Shown one piece after another: positions 43,365 to 56,045 of a stretch of 64,000 nucleotides of DNA. The translations under genes were made by a program, and so were the position numbers. The notes beneath the pieces are model-generated. The model was not told where the DNA came from. It ran no database searches and worked only from the letters and a program-made list of their open reading frames with translations. Location of the stretch: contig OY821792.1 in assembly GCA_963682175.1 (NCBI GenBank), positions 32,300,652 through 32,364,651 of the forward strand, given 5' to 3'. The number at the start of each line of letters is the position of its first letter. The first letter of the stretch is position 1. Source of the stretch: Triglochin maritima (Eukaryota > Streptophyta > Magnoliopsida > Alismatales > Juncaginaceae).

Positions 43365-43921
43365 ATGGATTCTTCGACTCCTGTCGTCGATAGCGAACCT
43401 GTGCCAGAATCGGTGGGTCTATTTAGTTTTTTCCCCTTGGTCGTTCTTTTTTTGAGGAACTTTCGTTTCTTCAATTTTTTGTTTTAGGGAACCACCTACT
43501 ACTTCCGGGAATCCCGGTGCTCCTGGACGGCCATCCGAAAGCTGTTTGACAGGATGAAGAAGGTTGAGAAGGAGGTTTTCCAGAGCACCCCTTTTGGTCA
43601 CTTCCTAGACCTTTCTAACATTACTACGGACAATGAAATAGTCGGTTGGAGGTGGGGCGGAGAATAGGATCAGGGGTAGTTTCCCTTACACCTGAAGACG
43701 TTGCCCTAATTGTGGGCTTAAGTATGCATGGGAAGACCGTTGTGATGGAACCATTGGGTGTACAGAGGCGAGAATGGGTGAAACTTGACAACATACAACC
43801 GTTAGGTCATCTGACGGCAACCAGTGTCATGGGCGAGACGGAGGAGTACATTCGTTTCCTGATTTCTTTCATCTTCAACCATTTTTTGTTCTTTGATGGA
43901 ACACTTCGACCGAAGCAATGA
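43365..43921 (+). pseudogene. DUF1985/plant-mobile-domain-like fragment
   Basis: The ATG at 43365 starts MDSSTPVVDSEPVPES. A possible intron (GTGGGT...TTTTAG) ends before GTTYYFRESRCSW. FDRMKKVEKEVFQSTPFGHFLDL follows in two parts and reads into a stop at about 43666. A second frame then carries VSLTPEDVALIVGLSMHGK and ends at 43921. The pattern (GHFLDL, then a VALIVGL-like motif) resembles transposon-associated DUF1985 or plant-mobile-domain proteins. The frame change makes it broken, and the assignment is tentative. Confidence 0.45.
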
Positions 43922-43934
43922 TTCATGCACCATT

Positions 43935-44520
43935 TGAGGGACATCAGACGCATAAACAGATACACACAACTTAAACCGAACGGATCCACACCTTAAATCG
44001 AACATACACACAACTTAAACCGAACGGATTCACACCTTAAACCGAGCAGTCACACAACTCATACCGAACAGATGCACACCATAAACCGAACGGATCCACA
44101 CCTTAAACCGAACAGTCACACAACTTATACCGAAGAGATGCACACCATAAACCGAACAGACACACAACTTAATCCGAACATATCCACACCTTTAACCGAA
44201 GAGGCACAAAACTTAAATCGAATGGATCCAAATCTTAAACCGAACAGACACAACTTGAACCGAACGGATCCACACCTTAAACCGAACATACACACAACTT
44301 AAACCGAACAAATGCACACCTTAAACCGAACAGTCACACAACTTATACCGAACAGATGCACACCATAAACCGAACAGACACACAACTTAATCCGAACAGA
44401 TCCACACCTTAAAACGAAGAGGCACAAAACTTAAACCGAACGGATCCAAATCTTAAACCGAACAGTTCCACCACTTAAACCGAACACATACACACCTTAA
44501 ACCGAACAGTCACGGACCTT
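43935..44520. repeat. CTTAAACCGAACAG tandem array with higher-order period
   Basis: About 25 imperfect units of roughly 22 bp (CACACAACTTAAACCGAACAG, CACACCTTAAACCGAACGGAT and similar). A block of about 220 bp is repeated: the segment beginning AACAGTCACACAACTTATACC at about 44108 recurs at about 44328. It abuts the truncated end of the FAR1-like gene. Confidence 0.85.
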
Positions 44521-44534
44521 TAACTGGACATAGC

Positions 44535-45747
44535 CACACCTTACCGTTCATGCACGATAACCATGTTTGGAACAACCATATGTAATTTCCAGTGGTCTCA
44601 GATGACAGCAAAACACAACCGAGCAAAATTGACTCGAAATGATGATTAACTCCTACAAATGGGGCAAAGGGCATGTCATATTTGTTTGTAATGTAGGTGA
44701 TGTCGAAACATATTGCGTCTCCAAAATATGAAGATGCAGCTCTAGAACGACAGTCAGCCCAAAACACGTTCCGTAGTCTTCCTTCGTCATCCATATCCAT
44801 TGCATAGAAAATCATGAAATCAATCTTCTGCATCCTAATGAAATAGTTCTGAAGAGCTTGTGCATCACCAGGTCCCATCTTCAAATTTCTGACTTCGTTT
44901 ATAACGTTCCTGCACACAGAAACCACTAAGACCAAACACAAAATGTTGAACTTCAATTATGTGAGGCGGAAAGAACACAAACTTTAAATCCCTTTCGTTG
45001 AAAGTCCATTTATCATGACCTTCAACCTCGACCACAAAAGATTGCATGGTCTTAGCAGCCGATATCCCAACAGTATCATAGCACGATATGCGTGCTTTGG
45101 CGGCCTCAGGGACAGTTCGTTTTTTGTCTGAGAAAACACAATTGCTCCTGTTCAAGCATGACGTGGTTATGTTTAAGACCCACAAAGTTAATGTGGTAAC
45201 CACTTGCTGGGTTTCCGGAGACCCTTATCCGAGCAGTGCATTGGACTCTACTGGATAACCTAGGCTTCAATTTCTTTTGCCCTTGGTTTGTTGGTGTCGT
45301 GACCTTCTTAGAGCAAGTCAGCATGACCCGTATAACAACACCACGATCGTAATGAGATTGTCTTGTCTTAACACCAAAACCACATGAATCGGCATAGGCC
45401 ACGTAAAATGTTTTGACTTCTTCGAAAGAAGGAAAAAAACATTTCCTCCTTAGGAACGTTTGCCGGCTGCTCCACTTGACAAGACACATTAATGATTTCA
45501 ATTGAAGTACACATGAAGGACCACATAAGAGAAGGGAAGAAAAAGGAAGACGCATCTTGAGATGAAGAAGAAAAGTCTTCTGCTGTGTAGGAGCGCCAAA
45601 ATGAGGAAGGAAGGGAGTGATTTGAGACACAACAATGAGAGATGGAGAGATGAAGTGATTGCTTAAGACATTTGTACGGGCAACCAAAGAATTGAGGGAT
45701 AAAATAAATAAAGAAACTATTTTCTCTGCTGACATGGAGAGTGCCAA
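44535..45747 (-). pseudogene. FAR1-related (MULE-derived) gene, frameshifted and truncated
   Basis: The FAR1 DNA-binding domain is clear (PSFEEVKTFYVAYADSCGFGVKT in two parts, later TARIRVSGN and LKHNHVML). Near 45120 an A-run shifts the frame, and SDKKRTVPEAAKARI and FVVEVEGHDKW follow in another frame. A GT-AG intron (44910-44982) then joins to the MULE transposase core (GDAQALQNYFIRMQ, YAMDMDDEGRLRN, CFDITYITNKYDMPFAPFVG) and stops being recognisable after FQTWLSCMNGK, next to the tandem array. FAR1/FRS proteins are transposase-derived regulators; this copy lacks the rest of the MULE core and the SWIM zinc finger. Confidence 0.85.
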
Positions 45748-48443
45748 GTAAGCCGCGTCCTCAAGAAACGTCCTAAAGAGCAGCCATATATCAATTTCCT
45801 ATATAATATATCATATATTTTCATTTTAGTAATGGTTGAGGGCAAAAATATTCGTAAAAGTTCTTTAAAGGCCTAACATTTAAATTGAATACCCGAGGTT
45901 ATGTCTGCAAAATTAGGAAATGAGAATTTTGAAAGAAAAAAACACCTAAACATTGTGGCCATATACTTTTATAGAAAAATAGATTTTGTTCTGCTTCTAT
46001 CGTTCAAATCAATCTCAATTTCATCAATACCCTACAAATTAATATCTCAATTTTCTTTAATTATTTTCTAAATATATTAATTTTTTTTAAAAGTTATTGG
46101 GCTTTTTCCAATACTTGAGTAATCCAAACAATACCTCGATAGATATACCCTTAGTTGTGAACGTTTTATGTAAGTTGCAGCACCAACCATTCAACCAACA
46201 GAGCGCCACTGAGGTACACTAGTGGAACCGCTGAGTGGCTTTGGTGTCATGCCTATTGAACTCACAAAGCCACAAGTCGCAAGACAAACATATGATGAAG
46301 TATGAAGTTCTAATTTTGTGCGTAGCCATTTGGAAGGACGAATCAGCAACGGTTGAGCATATGAGCCGAGTTACTTGGTGTTTTAGCTCGGGAATATTTT
46401 CCTTATTATTTGGGCTAGAGACATGTTCTATTTGGGTAACTAAATACTTCGAAAATGTATTTATCTGACATCCAATTCAAATAATGTGTTCTTAAAATAC
46501 ATTATCATACGTAATAATGTGTTTGGTAAAAAAAAACGTGTCAAAAAAGTTTTTGTGAGAACAAGAAGGAAATAAGAGACAACTTATTTTAAAAAACACA
46601 TGTTTTTAGCAAAATCGCAGATTTGTAACGTCTTATTCATGATCATCCAAACACCCATGTAGGATTGAAATCTATATTTTTCTGAATAATATAATTTCTC
46701 TTGAAAACCATGGTATCTTCGTAAACAAGTATATACTACAAAAAAACAAAAAAGTTCAATGCACAATGAGGAGAGCCTCGAACCATATTCTGTTAGAACG
46801 CAACATCATCTGGAAGAACAATCTTTATCTTTCTCTAACTTGCACCATTCTTTATGCCTTCATCTCAATCCACACCAACAACCACCATACATACGCTTAT
46901 CAAACAAAAAACATACATATATTGTTGAATTTCCTGTCCATATACGGAGGGATCGACAGAGGGAGGGAGTGACTGCGTGAGGGAGAGGGGTCAACGGAGA
47001 GGAGGTGCCGAGGCCGCAAAGAGAGGGGGCGAGGAGAGAGGGCACCGATGCGGGGAGAGGGGCCGCCTAGGGTTAGGATTTCCGAAATCTAGTTGGGTTA
47101 TGTTCCACGATGGATGGACGAGATTCGTTTAGCCTAGGGTTGGAAATTTGGACGACCAAGATTAAAACAACATCTTTGAGTTCGGGTTGGGTAGGTTAAC
47201 CCGAACCCGACCCGAGAAAATCGGGTTTAACCTTTACCAACCCGACCCGACTAGTCCGATTTGGGTCGATTTTCGGGTTCAACCTGGCCCGTGTGTACCC
47301 TTAGTCTATCCTAATATAAAAAGGGAAGCAATTATGATTTAATAAATACCCTCGATAAAGCCCAACTACATTGCATGATATGTCATCCCATATGACTGTT
47401 GCATGATTTGTCTTTTTGCATCATTACTCTTAATTTTGAGGATTAACAAGCTAATTTTATGTTGGTGCTCATATTGTCAAATTGCATATATATAGTATAA
47501 TTCTAACATTGCATGTGCTCAAATTGAATAACTAATCAAGTTCAATATAAGCCTAAGACTTGTAATAAAAGCTCAATGAGAAGACATATAATTTTAGTCT
47601 TAGGCTGAAATGTTTACTTGATACACGAAAGGATTTTTCGACTAAAATTTGTCGACCGCCAAACCTTCGGTTAACCGACATTCTCAGAATGAACGATCGA
47701 ACTCATTTCGGTCATCCAAAACCTTTACTCAGATAAATTTATATCCTTACTGAAACGATGTTCTGGTAAACCGACATTCACTCGCTCATCCAAGTTTTCC
47801 TAAATATCAATTTCAAACGTGACTTGCTCTCTGTGGCTTACGTGGCAAAGATTCGTTGAGGATTCTCAACATACTTATATTTTGTCGACACATAAATCTT
47901 TGAAAACTCAAATATTTTGGTCTACCAATTCTTCCTCGGTCTTTTTCTTTGTCATTTTCTTCCTCAGATATTTTGTCCATTGTTTTCTTGTTTGGTTGCT
48001 AGCGTGCAACGACTCTTTTCTCATGTCATTATAGTCGTTGGACTCACAACGATTATTTAACTTCCAACCATTGACACTAAAATATAAACTATTGATCCAA
48101 ACGACCAAAATTAATTTGATCAGAGCCCTGTCCACCTTCGAACGGCTAGCTGAACCCTATTTGGTGAACCAAAATATAATTTGTCGAGATTGAAAAAAGT
48201 TACTAGAAGTTGATGATCTATTAACCGAACATTGTTCAGCCATGACTCATCCAAACTCATTATTTTGACCAAATCAATATTTTTGTTTCAAACAACCGTT
48301 CTTCGAAACAGTCGACCGAATTTGTGTGGATTTCTACCTTAGCTTGAGTCAAACCTTTTTTCTCTTTGGTCCGAATCTCGCCAACTATATTACGACCAGT
48401 AAATGTATCCAAGTAAAAAACTTGACATTCAAGATACATACAA

Positions 48444-48492
<49 letters not shown>

Positions 48493-49538
48493 GGGCATAC
48501 TCTTCGACCATGCTAAACATTGCGCAGTTCCAAAAATATGGTGGAATTAGTTAGCTCCCTCAAGGATCTCTTTTTAGAGGCCAAAGATGCTTGTATGCAA
48601 CTTCTAGATTGAAATTACCAATTTTCCATTTACTCAAATGTGGTTGGTTATTGCTGTTGTGATTGTAACTAACTATTATATACTCTAGTTACACTACCAA
48701 TTAGCTATAGCTTGTTGTAATGAGATAAAGAAATCTAGTTCTCAACGATTTTCACCAACAAATTAAACATCAAGCTGAGATAGCGATTCTTTCTTGACTA
48801 AACAAACTTGGAAAGATATGTGATTGTCCACAATGTGAACGACCTACTCGGTCAAGGAGAAGGTCGGCCGGAATGGAATGGAATGGAATATAAGTGGGTT
48901 ATGAATTATGATACGAAAAATTAATAAAGATATATAATGCAAAAGAAAGAGATAAGTTTGGGCGGTGGAGGTTGCGGCGGCCTTGATCGTACGTGTTCTC
49001 TCTTCTAGCTAGTTGTTCGAGGTTGGCGATAAGCGTAAGTCCCGCCCATCCCTATTTTTTCCCCATCGGACACGTACGTACGTATGCATGCAAATAATAT
49101 ATAAAGGTTTGTGTGCATATTTATCCATATGTAAAACGTATATATAATGCATATACTGCAAAAATATACAGGGAGGGTGTGCTTTTGTTTGTGATGAGAA
49201 GTAAATAATATAATTTCAATAAAAAATTACAAAGAAATGCGAATAATTATAATAAGAAGGGAAGGGAGGCAGGCGGTCGAAGAAGAATCGAGTAAGTCCG
49301 CGTAGCAAACACCTAACCGCCTTTGCGCGCATTTTTCTATTTTACTCTATCCAAAAAGCGTAAGAATTTTACAAGTTGTCATTATAAATCTTTCTCTTCA
49401 TTTATTTTATACATATCATCGATCACTCTTCATTGTGAATCATCAGTCAGTCTATAAAATTGGAGTGTTGGTCGATCTTGGTACGTAGAGAAGGAGAAGG
49501 AGAAGGAGAAGGAGGAATACGTAACGTAATCAATTGAT
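45748..49538. other. Repeat-rich intergenic region, no gene seen
   Basis: No supported gene. About 47180-47300 carries inverted GGGTTAACCCGAACCCGAC-type repeats typical of small plant MITEs. About 47638-48330 carries diverged GTCGACCG-type motifs like those of the LTRs and the MULE-like element. A TA microsatellite lies at about 48448-48490. TATAAAT at 49383-49389 and a GAAGGA repeat at 49489-49515 precede the HIPP gene. Confidence 0.5.
48448..48490. repeat. TA microsatellite
   Basis: Pure TA dinucleotide run. Comparable TA runs occur at about 4800-4853, 37850-37888, 38649-38684, 52769-52823 and 56009-56043. Confidence 0.9.
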
Positions 49539-50465
49539 ATGGGGGATCCCAATCCCAATCCCAATCCGAAGGTGGCGGATGAGATAGTTGTGATCAAAGT
49601 GAACATACACTGCCAAGGATGTGCGAAGAAGGTGAAGAAGATCGTTGAGAGCGTGAAAGGGGTGGAGTCGACGAAGGTGGACTCAGAGCGTGGGATGGTG
49701 TTTGTGACGGGCAACGACGTCGACCCCTCCCTCATCATCGCCAAACTCCACTCCAACAACAAACCCGCGCAGTTGCTCTCACAACCGCCTCATCAGAAAC
49801 ATAAACAGACATTAATGCACAAACAATCCACCAAGAAATCCACATCCACATGGCGTCACCTCATCCCTTCCGCGCTCGCCAGAGCTCTCAGGTTGAACAC
49901 CAACAACAACAACAACAACAGGCCGATCAAAGATGATGATGATGAGGTCGTGAACTACAACATCAGCAGAAGCAGAAACAAGAATAAAGTCATCATCAGT
50001 ACTGGTGGCAGTGATAATGAGGTCCAACGCCAAACGGTGAAGTTGGTGAAGGGAAAAGACATCAACAGTGGGAAAACTGTCTACGTTGTTCAGGAGGAGG
50101 AGGAGACCGTCCTCGAGGAAGACCTTTCATCCAAACTTGTCATCAACAGTACTGGACGAAAAACTACTACTAGTACTAGTAGAGGACGACAACAACAAGA
50201 ACAAGAAGGTTACAACAACCCAGCGGTGGATGAGATCGTGGAAGAAGTCATCAACCCAGCAGGACCGCGGGGTGGTGTGGACGACGACCACATCAATAAC
50301 TCCAACAACGCAAACAAGAAGATGGTTATTAACGAGTTGAAGAACAAGAACAAGAAGGAAACGGCGAGAATGTCGGCCGCGCAGTACGTGCAACCCGTCT
50401 CCACGCCTGACCACGTCCAGTACTACTTCAACGACGACAACCCCAAGAGCTGTGCCATCATGTAA
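49539..50465 (+). CDS. Heavy-metal-associated isoprenylated plant protein (HIPP)
   Basis: A 308-residue frame. An HMA domain occupies about residues 15-80 with metal-binding CQGC (Cys25 and Cys28) in the context VNIHCQGCAKKVKKIV. The middle is low complexity: Asn, Asp/Glu, Ser/Arg and Gln runs. The last four residues, CAIM, form a CaaX box for prenylation. HMA plus CaaX defines the HIPP family: membrane- or nucleus-associated metallochaperone-like proteins linked to metal homeostasis and stress; the partner here is unknown. No intron was needed to reach the CaaX box. The start is the first ATG after the GAAGGA microsatellite leader and a TATAAAT about 150 bp upstream. Confidence 0.93.
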   Translation: MGDPNPNPNPKVADEIVVIKVNIHCQGCAKKVKKIVESVKGVESTKVDSERGMVFVTGNDVDPSLIIAKLHSNNKPAQLLSQPPHQKHKQTLMHKQSTKKSTSTWRHLIPSALARALRLNTNNNNNNRPIKDDDDEVVNYNISRSRNKNKVIISTGGSDNEVQRQTVKLVKGKDINSGKTVYVVQEEEETVLEEDLSSKLVINSTGRKTTTSTSRGRQQQEQEGYNNPAVDEIVEEVINPAGPRGGVDDDHINNSNNANKKMVINELKNKNKKETARMSAAQYVQPVSTPDHVQYYFNDDNPKSCAIM

Positions 50466-51694
50466 TTATTAATCTAATCTAATCTACCTGTCTATCTATA
50501 TATGATGTATTAATACCAAAGACTACCTTAATTTCTTGCCTTTGCTTCACTTGTAAGTTAATTCCATCGATCGTACTACTGGAGGACTTTGCTATAGCTG
50601 TCTGTTCTTTTGCTTTGTACCAATCAATCCTGTGTACATGCACCCTATGCTTGTTTCTTTTCTATAAGTGATCTATTTGAGTTTCTTTAATTAGCACTTT
50701 AAGAAGAAATTTGTGTTGTTGTGTATGTATATACGTATATAGGTAGATTAAGTTCCAGGTTCACTGGAGAATTATAGTACATGTATAAATATATGCATGT
50801 ATATATACAGAGAGAAAGAAAAAAGATAAGTAAATAGTATTAGTAGATTTTGTAAAATTTAAAATAATTAAAGATATCTAGTAAATTGTAGATAGTTTAG
50901 GGTTGGTTTTGCAAAATTTCAATAATTAAATAACAATATAGGTAATGGTGTTAGTAACCGTGTTAACGGAACAGCGAAGTGACGGAAGTTTTAAGTCGAA
51001 TCACATCCAAACAAATACTTTTTTTGCTTAGTGATATTTTGGCAAATATATATGAGTTTTCAAGTGGTTTTTGGCATTTCGATGTTTTGAAGTGTCACGC
51101 AACCAAAAAACTATATATATAAATAGTGGAATGAGATGTAGTCTTATTTTATAAAAGTGAGATTCCTATTTGGTTTTTTACGATACAGTTATGAAATTGA
51201 ATTCCGACTGTTGGATTGAATTTGTTACGTAAATTAAACATATGTTTCAAAATTCAAGTTATCCTAAAACGTATATTGAACATCTTTACTAATTTATTGA
51301 ACGTGACTGTAATTTAGTTGAATAAGAGTGTGGTTTGATTGAACTAAAAATGAGTCTCATTTCGATAAAACGAGACCAGGTCGCATTCTAAGACTTCCTT
51401 ATATAAATACACGTTCTTGAATTAATTTTATGACCATCGATGGTTTAATACTGTAAAACACAACAGTGCCCACTAGTCGATCTGCAGCTCATCAATAGGA
51501 ACGTCTTGATGCGAATAGCATGAAAATTAACGGAGGGTATAGAAAGAAATGGGTGGGACACCCTAATTAAAATGAAGGAAAAGTTAGAATGACACCTGTG
51601 AATCGATCAAAGCTAGATATAGAGTATGTGAAAACATGAAACGACAGTAGTAATAGCACGTAGTGTTGAGTTTAATTACTATATATGTGTTGAC
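50466..51694. other. 3' flank of HIPP, no gene seen
   Basis: AT-rich sequence with no domain-bearing frame. Confidence 0.5.
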
Positions 51695-52516
51695 GTTAGT
51701 CGTGTAAACGGATTGGTTATGGATCGGATATAAGTATATCCATATTCGTATCCGTATGAAATTTATGGATTCGGATACAGATGCAGATACAGATTGTTTG
51801 TGGATATGAAAAGTTTATATCCGTTCAGATATTTAACGGATTCGGAACGGATACGGATAATATCCGCATCTGTAAACATAATTCCGAACCTTATAATATT
51901 TTTAATTTTCACTTAGACAAATTCTTATACATACACATTTATAGTTATATTTGGTTTCAAATATTAATTTACTTTATCTTAACTTCTAACTCCATGTTCT
52001 GAAAATTGGAAATATTCAATGCTTGAATAAATGTAGTCAGTAGATGTATTTTTATTTGAATAAATAAATTTAAACTATATATTCAAAATATAATCACACA
52101 ATGTTGAAATATAAATAGTTCTAGGTATAATAATATATTGCATGAGTATATGATACAAATATGGATACGGATGTTGAAATACAGATATGTAGTTCCGAAG
52201 TAGATATTGTTTGAGTTAGTAATTTAGAATAATTTATATAGTTGGATAATTTATAAAAAAATACATAACTTATATATATCATTAATTTAAAGAATAACTA
52301 TATATATAATACATATACAAATACGGATACGGATACAAATGTTGTACTACACATATTCGATCTCGAATCAGATATTATAGGATTGGATGTACCAATACCA
52401 TATCTTCTCGACTTTACGGATCAAATACGAATTTGGTCTTACGGATATTTTTCTCGGACTGCCAAATTCGAATACTGATACGAACAGATATGCTCCGATA
52501 TTCGCTGACACCCTAG
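51695..52516. mobile_element. MITE-like element rich in GGATACGGATA motifs
   Basis: It is flanked by TTGAC (51690-51694 and 52517-52521). The ends are weakly inverted: GTTAGTCGTGTAAACGGAT at the left, and CTAGGGTGTCAGCGAATAT on the other strand at the right. Both halves contain GGATACGGATA/TATCCGTATCC motifs in inverted arrangement. It has no coding capacity. The class is uncertain. Confidence 0.55.
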
Positions 52517-52639
52517 TTGACATTAATCGCAAGGGAGATCAATAAATTTTATATAGGGTATTATGATGAAACCAACAGATAGATAAATAAATATAAAGTG
52601 GCAAGCTAGGTAGGAAGTTGGTTGTTGATGGTGGGCGGT

Positions 52640-52769
52640 GATCACGTACGTACGTTCATGCACGTTGGGGAGATCAACCCGAAGGTCTGCTGAACCTGTA
52701 CCACCAGCTCTTCAACGCTCACTTGGCATTCAAACCCAATCTGCACAAACGTCGTACGTACGATATCAA

Positions 52770-52827
<58 letters not shown>

Positions 52828-53310
52828 CGATGCATTCACACGCGTACTTAAATATTAATTACATACTTTAAGGACGAAGGAGTAGAGGACGGTGTCTTGA
52901 ATGGTGCTGATGGTGAGATGGAGGACCTCCAGAGCAAACCCTTACAGGGTAGAGATGATGTTGGTCACCTGCCCGGCCGGGTATGCGATTCGACACCATC
53001 CTCAGCACCACGTTTGACCCGCATATCTTTGCCTCCACGTCTGCACTTGCTGATGATCTACACCAAAATCCAGCAGTACTAGTACTAGTACTCATCCCCG
53101 AAGGAGGAGGAGGAGGAGGAAGAGGAGGAGGAGGAGGAGTGTTATTGCTGTCATGATCAAGGAGTACTCTTTTCATCGTATCTGTCGACCGGAATATTGT
53201 AGGCTCATGTTTTGGTGTTGTTGGGCTGAGTTGGCTTTTGCTGCTGCTGCTGCTCCTCCGACTCCTCAACATCCTATGCTTCTTGGCCTCCACGTACTCG
53301 GCGATTACTT
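52640..53310 (-). pseudogene. Fragment of a SPCH/MUTE/FAMA-type bHLH gene (C-terminal part)
   Basis: The minus strand reads YVEAKKHRMLRSR, a Ser/Pro-rich linker, and then ADVEAKICGSNVVLRMVSNR, the ACT-like C-terminal domain of subfamily Ia bHLH proteins, closest in motif to MUTE. After RIPGRAG a one-base frameshift is needed, followed by an in-frame stop (ISTL stop GFALEVLHL) before TISTIQDTVLYSFVLK. An intron with a long TA run (about 52769-52823) separates this from a last exon, IGFECQVSVEELVVQVQQTF, ending at about 52645. The bHLH domain itself is missing upstream. It is a decayed partial copy of a stomatal-lineage-type regulator. Confidence 0.75.
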
Positions 53311-53779
53311 ACAACATCTTTGATTAATTGGTGTTTCATGCCTACGCGTGTATATATGTATATAATATACCTTTACCACATTTTGTAGTAGTATTAATTA
53401 TGGACAACCTATTATGGCGATATATGTTTATTTAAGTTATATTTTGTGTAGTGAATTAACCGACTTAATTGATTCCCACATGGACTTTTTTCATAAAACA
53501 TATACGGAGCCCAGCCAGCCCATTATATATACCGGAAAGCAAGCCCACGAGTTTGGTTGGTTGTTAGCAGTTTTGTGAAGGGGGTCCCGAATTGGAAGTT
53601 AGTCCCTAGCTCTAATTAATTTGGTAGGTAAAGAAATTAAGGAAACCAAACGTATGGTATGGGATGAGAAAGAGATGGATAATAATCACGTGACGTGGAT
53701 GTCCATCAATAAAATATCTTGCAATCTACTTCAAGAGGTGGAATTGGTTGAACAGATAGATCTAAGAGCTAGAAGAAGA
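53311..53779. other. Upstream region of AGPase gene
   Basis: No gene seen. TATATATA at 53523-53530 is a candidate TATA box about 250 bp before the ATG. Confidence 0.4.
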
Positions 53780-56003
53780 ATGGGCGACGGTATGATGTCT
53801 CTGTCGGCCAATCTCCGTTCGTACAACAGCCTTCACGACCACTACAAGTCGTTTGGATTCATGGGACAAAAGCTCACCATCCCTCTGATTCCTACTACGG
53901 CTAAAACAACCATCAATATCCAACAACGGCCTCTTCTTTTGAGGATCCAATCCGTCGTCTCACAGTCGTCGACGCAGAGGCAGGTGTGTCCTTCCTTCCT
54001 TCCTTCCTTTATATATACTATGCGTACATCTCTACTGTAACATTGGAATATATACATACATATATATATATATACATATATATGTTGAAATTAATTGTGA
54101 ACTGCATGCTGCCAATGTACGATACGTACGTACGTAGTCGAGTGGGACGGTCACCGATAACAAGCGCAACGATGGGAGATCTGTGGTGGCAGTTGTACTT
54201 GGTGGTGGGGCGGGAGCCCGCCTCTTCCCTCTCACTAAACACAGAGCAAAACCTGCAGTACGTTCTTTCCTAATTAATTTGACCCACAAATCATATTACT
54301 AACTTATTAATTAAAACCAAAACAAACCATCTATCTATCTATCTATGTAGGTTCCTATAGGAGGGGCTTATAGGTTGATTGATGTCCCCATGAGCAACTG
54401 TATCAACAGTGGTATCAACAAAGTCTACATTCTAACCCAATTCAACTCCGCCTCCTTGAATAGGCATCTCTCTCGCTCCTATAATTTTGGTAATGGAATC
54501 AACTTTGGAGATGGCTTTGTCGAGGTAATGCATGGAATCTGCCAGGCCATACTTCTAATTAAATGATACCAACCAATCCACATATATGTTGCATGTGTTT
54601 CCATGTGCAGGTTCTTGCAGCCACTCAGACCCCCGGAGAGCTTGGCAACAAGTGGTTCCAGGGTAGCGCAGATGCCGTTCGCCAGTTCCATTGGCTCTTT
54701 GAGGTAACTGCATATATATACATGCCACCTGTGTCATCACTAGCTATAACACTATCTCATATATGTACCACACCAATTTGCTACCCACAAATTAATTAAT
54801 TAATTGGATCGATGTTCCAAATTACAGGATGCAAAATGCAAGGACATAGATGATGTGCTGATTCTTTCTGGTGATCATCTCTACCGTATGGATTATATGA
54901 ACTTCGTTCAGGTAACATATATATATTGATACTCATGTGTTTTGTTCTTTCTTCATATTATATATCCTCCCAACTTGAAAAGTTCTCATTCTGCTTGTGC
55001 AGAGCCACAGACAAAGCGGAGCTGATATTTCAATATCTTGTCTTCCAATTGACGAAAGGTAATTGTGGGCATGCAATTAGTTAATTTGTTAGACAAGGGA
55101 ATATCGTCTAGGTAACAATTTTAAGTAGGATGTACAACACATATAAGGCAAGAATTACTTGATGTGCCTTAATTCTATTACATTATATTAATTTTCTTGT
55201 ATATGGTTGACTATGGATGTGTATCTTCATGCATTTGGACATTACAGATTTGAATATTTTTCTACATGGCAGTCGTGCTTCTGAGTTTGGATTGCTCAAG
55301 ATAGACAACAAAGGAAGGGTTGTTACATTCTGTGAGAAACCTAAAGGAAATGATCTCATGCCAATGGTACTGAATTGTACATATTTTTCTTTAATTTGGC
55401 ACCCCTAAATATTGCTCATTGTTGAGAATTACTAAAATGTGGGTGTCCAACCCAAGATTAATTGGAGTTCAGATGAGCTACCCATGTTGTTATATGTCTT
55501 AAGAATAGTCCATTGTTGGACTTTGGACTGTTCTCAACACTCATGAGATGCTTCCGCTCATAACAACTTCTACTTTTTCTATAATTCAGCGAGTAGATAC
55601 AAGTGAGCTACTAGGCCTGTCCAAGGAAGAAGCAGATAAGAAACCATATATTGCTTCCATGGGAATATACGTTTTCAAAAAGGAAATACTTTTGAACCTA
55701 CTGAGGTATGTTTCCTTACCCATTTTTATTTATATATGTGCAGAATGACATTTCTCATTAATTGAAAACATCAAGGGAGGAGTGAATTATCAGATCAATA
55801 ATTTTTAGATATATATGTTCGATAACATGCATTTAACTTTTAAGTTTCATATTCGAAACCTCAAACTTGATATATCCTCTAATATTTCATATAACCTATC
55901 TTAGATTTTGTTCCACCATAGCTTCTAAACTCAGAAGTACTTAATTAAGTAGAAGATGTTCGACACAACACTAACATAACATGTTTAAGGATTACTTTTG
56001 TTG

Positions 56004-56045
<42 letters not shown>

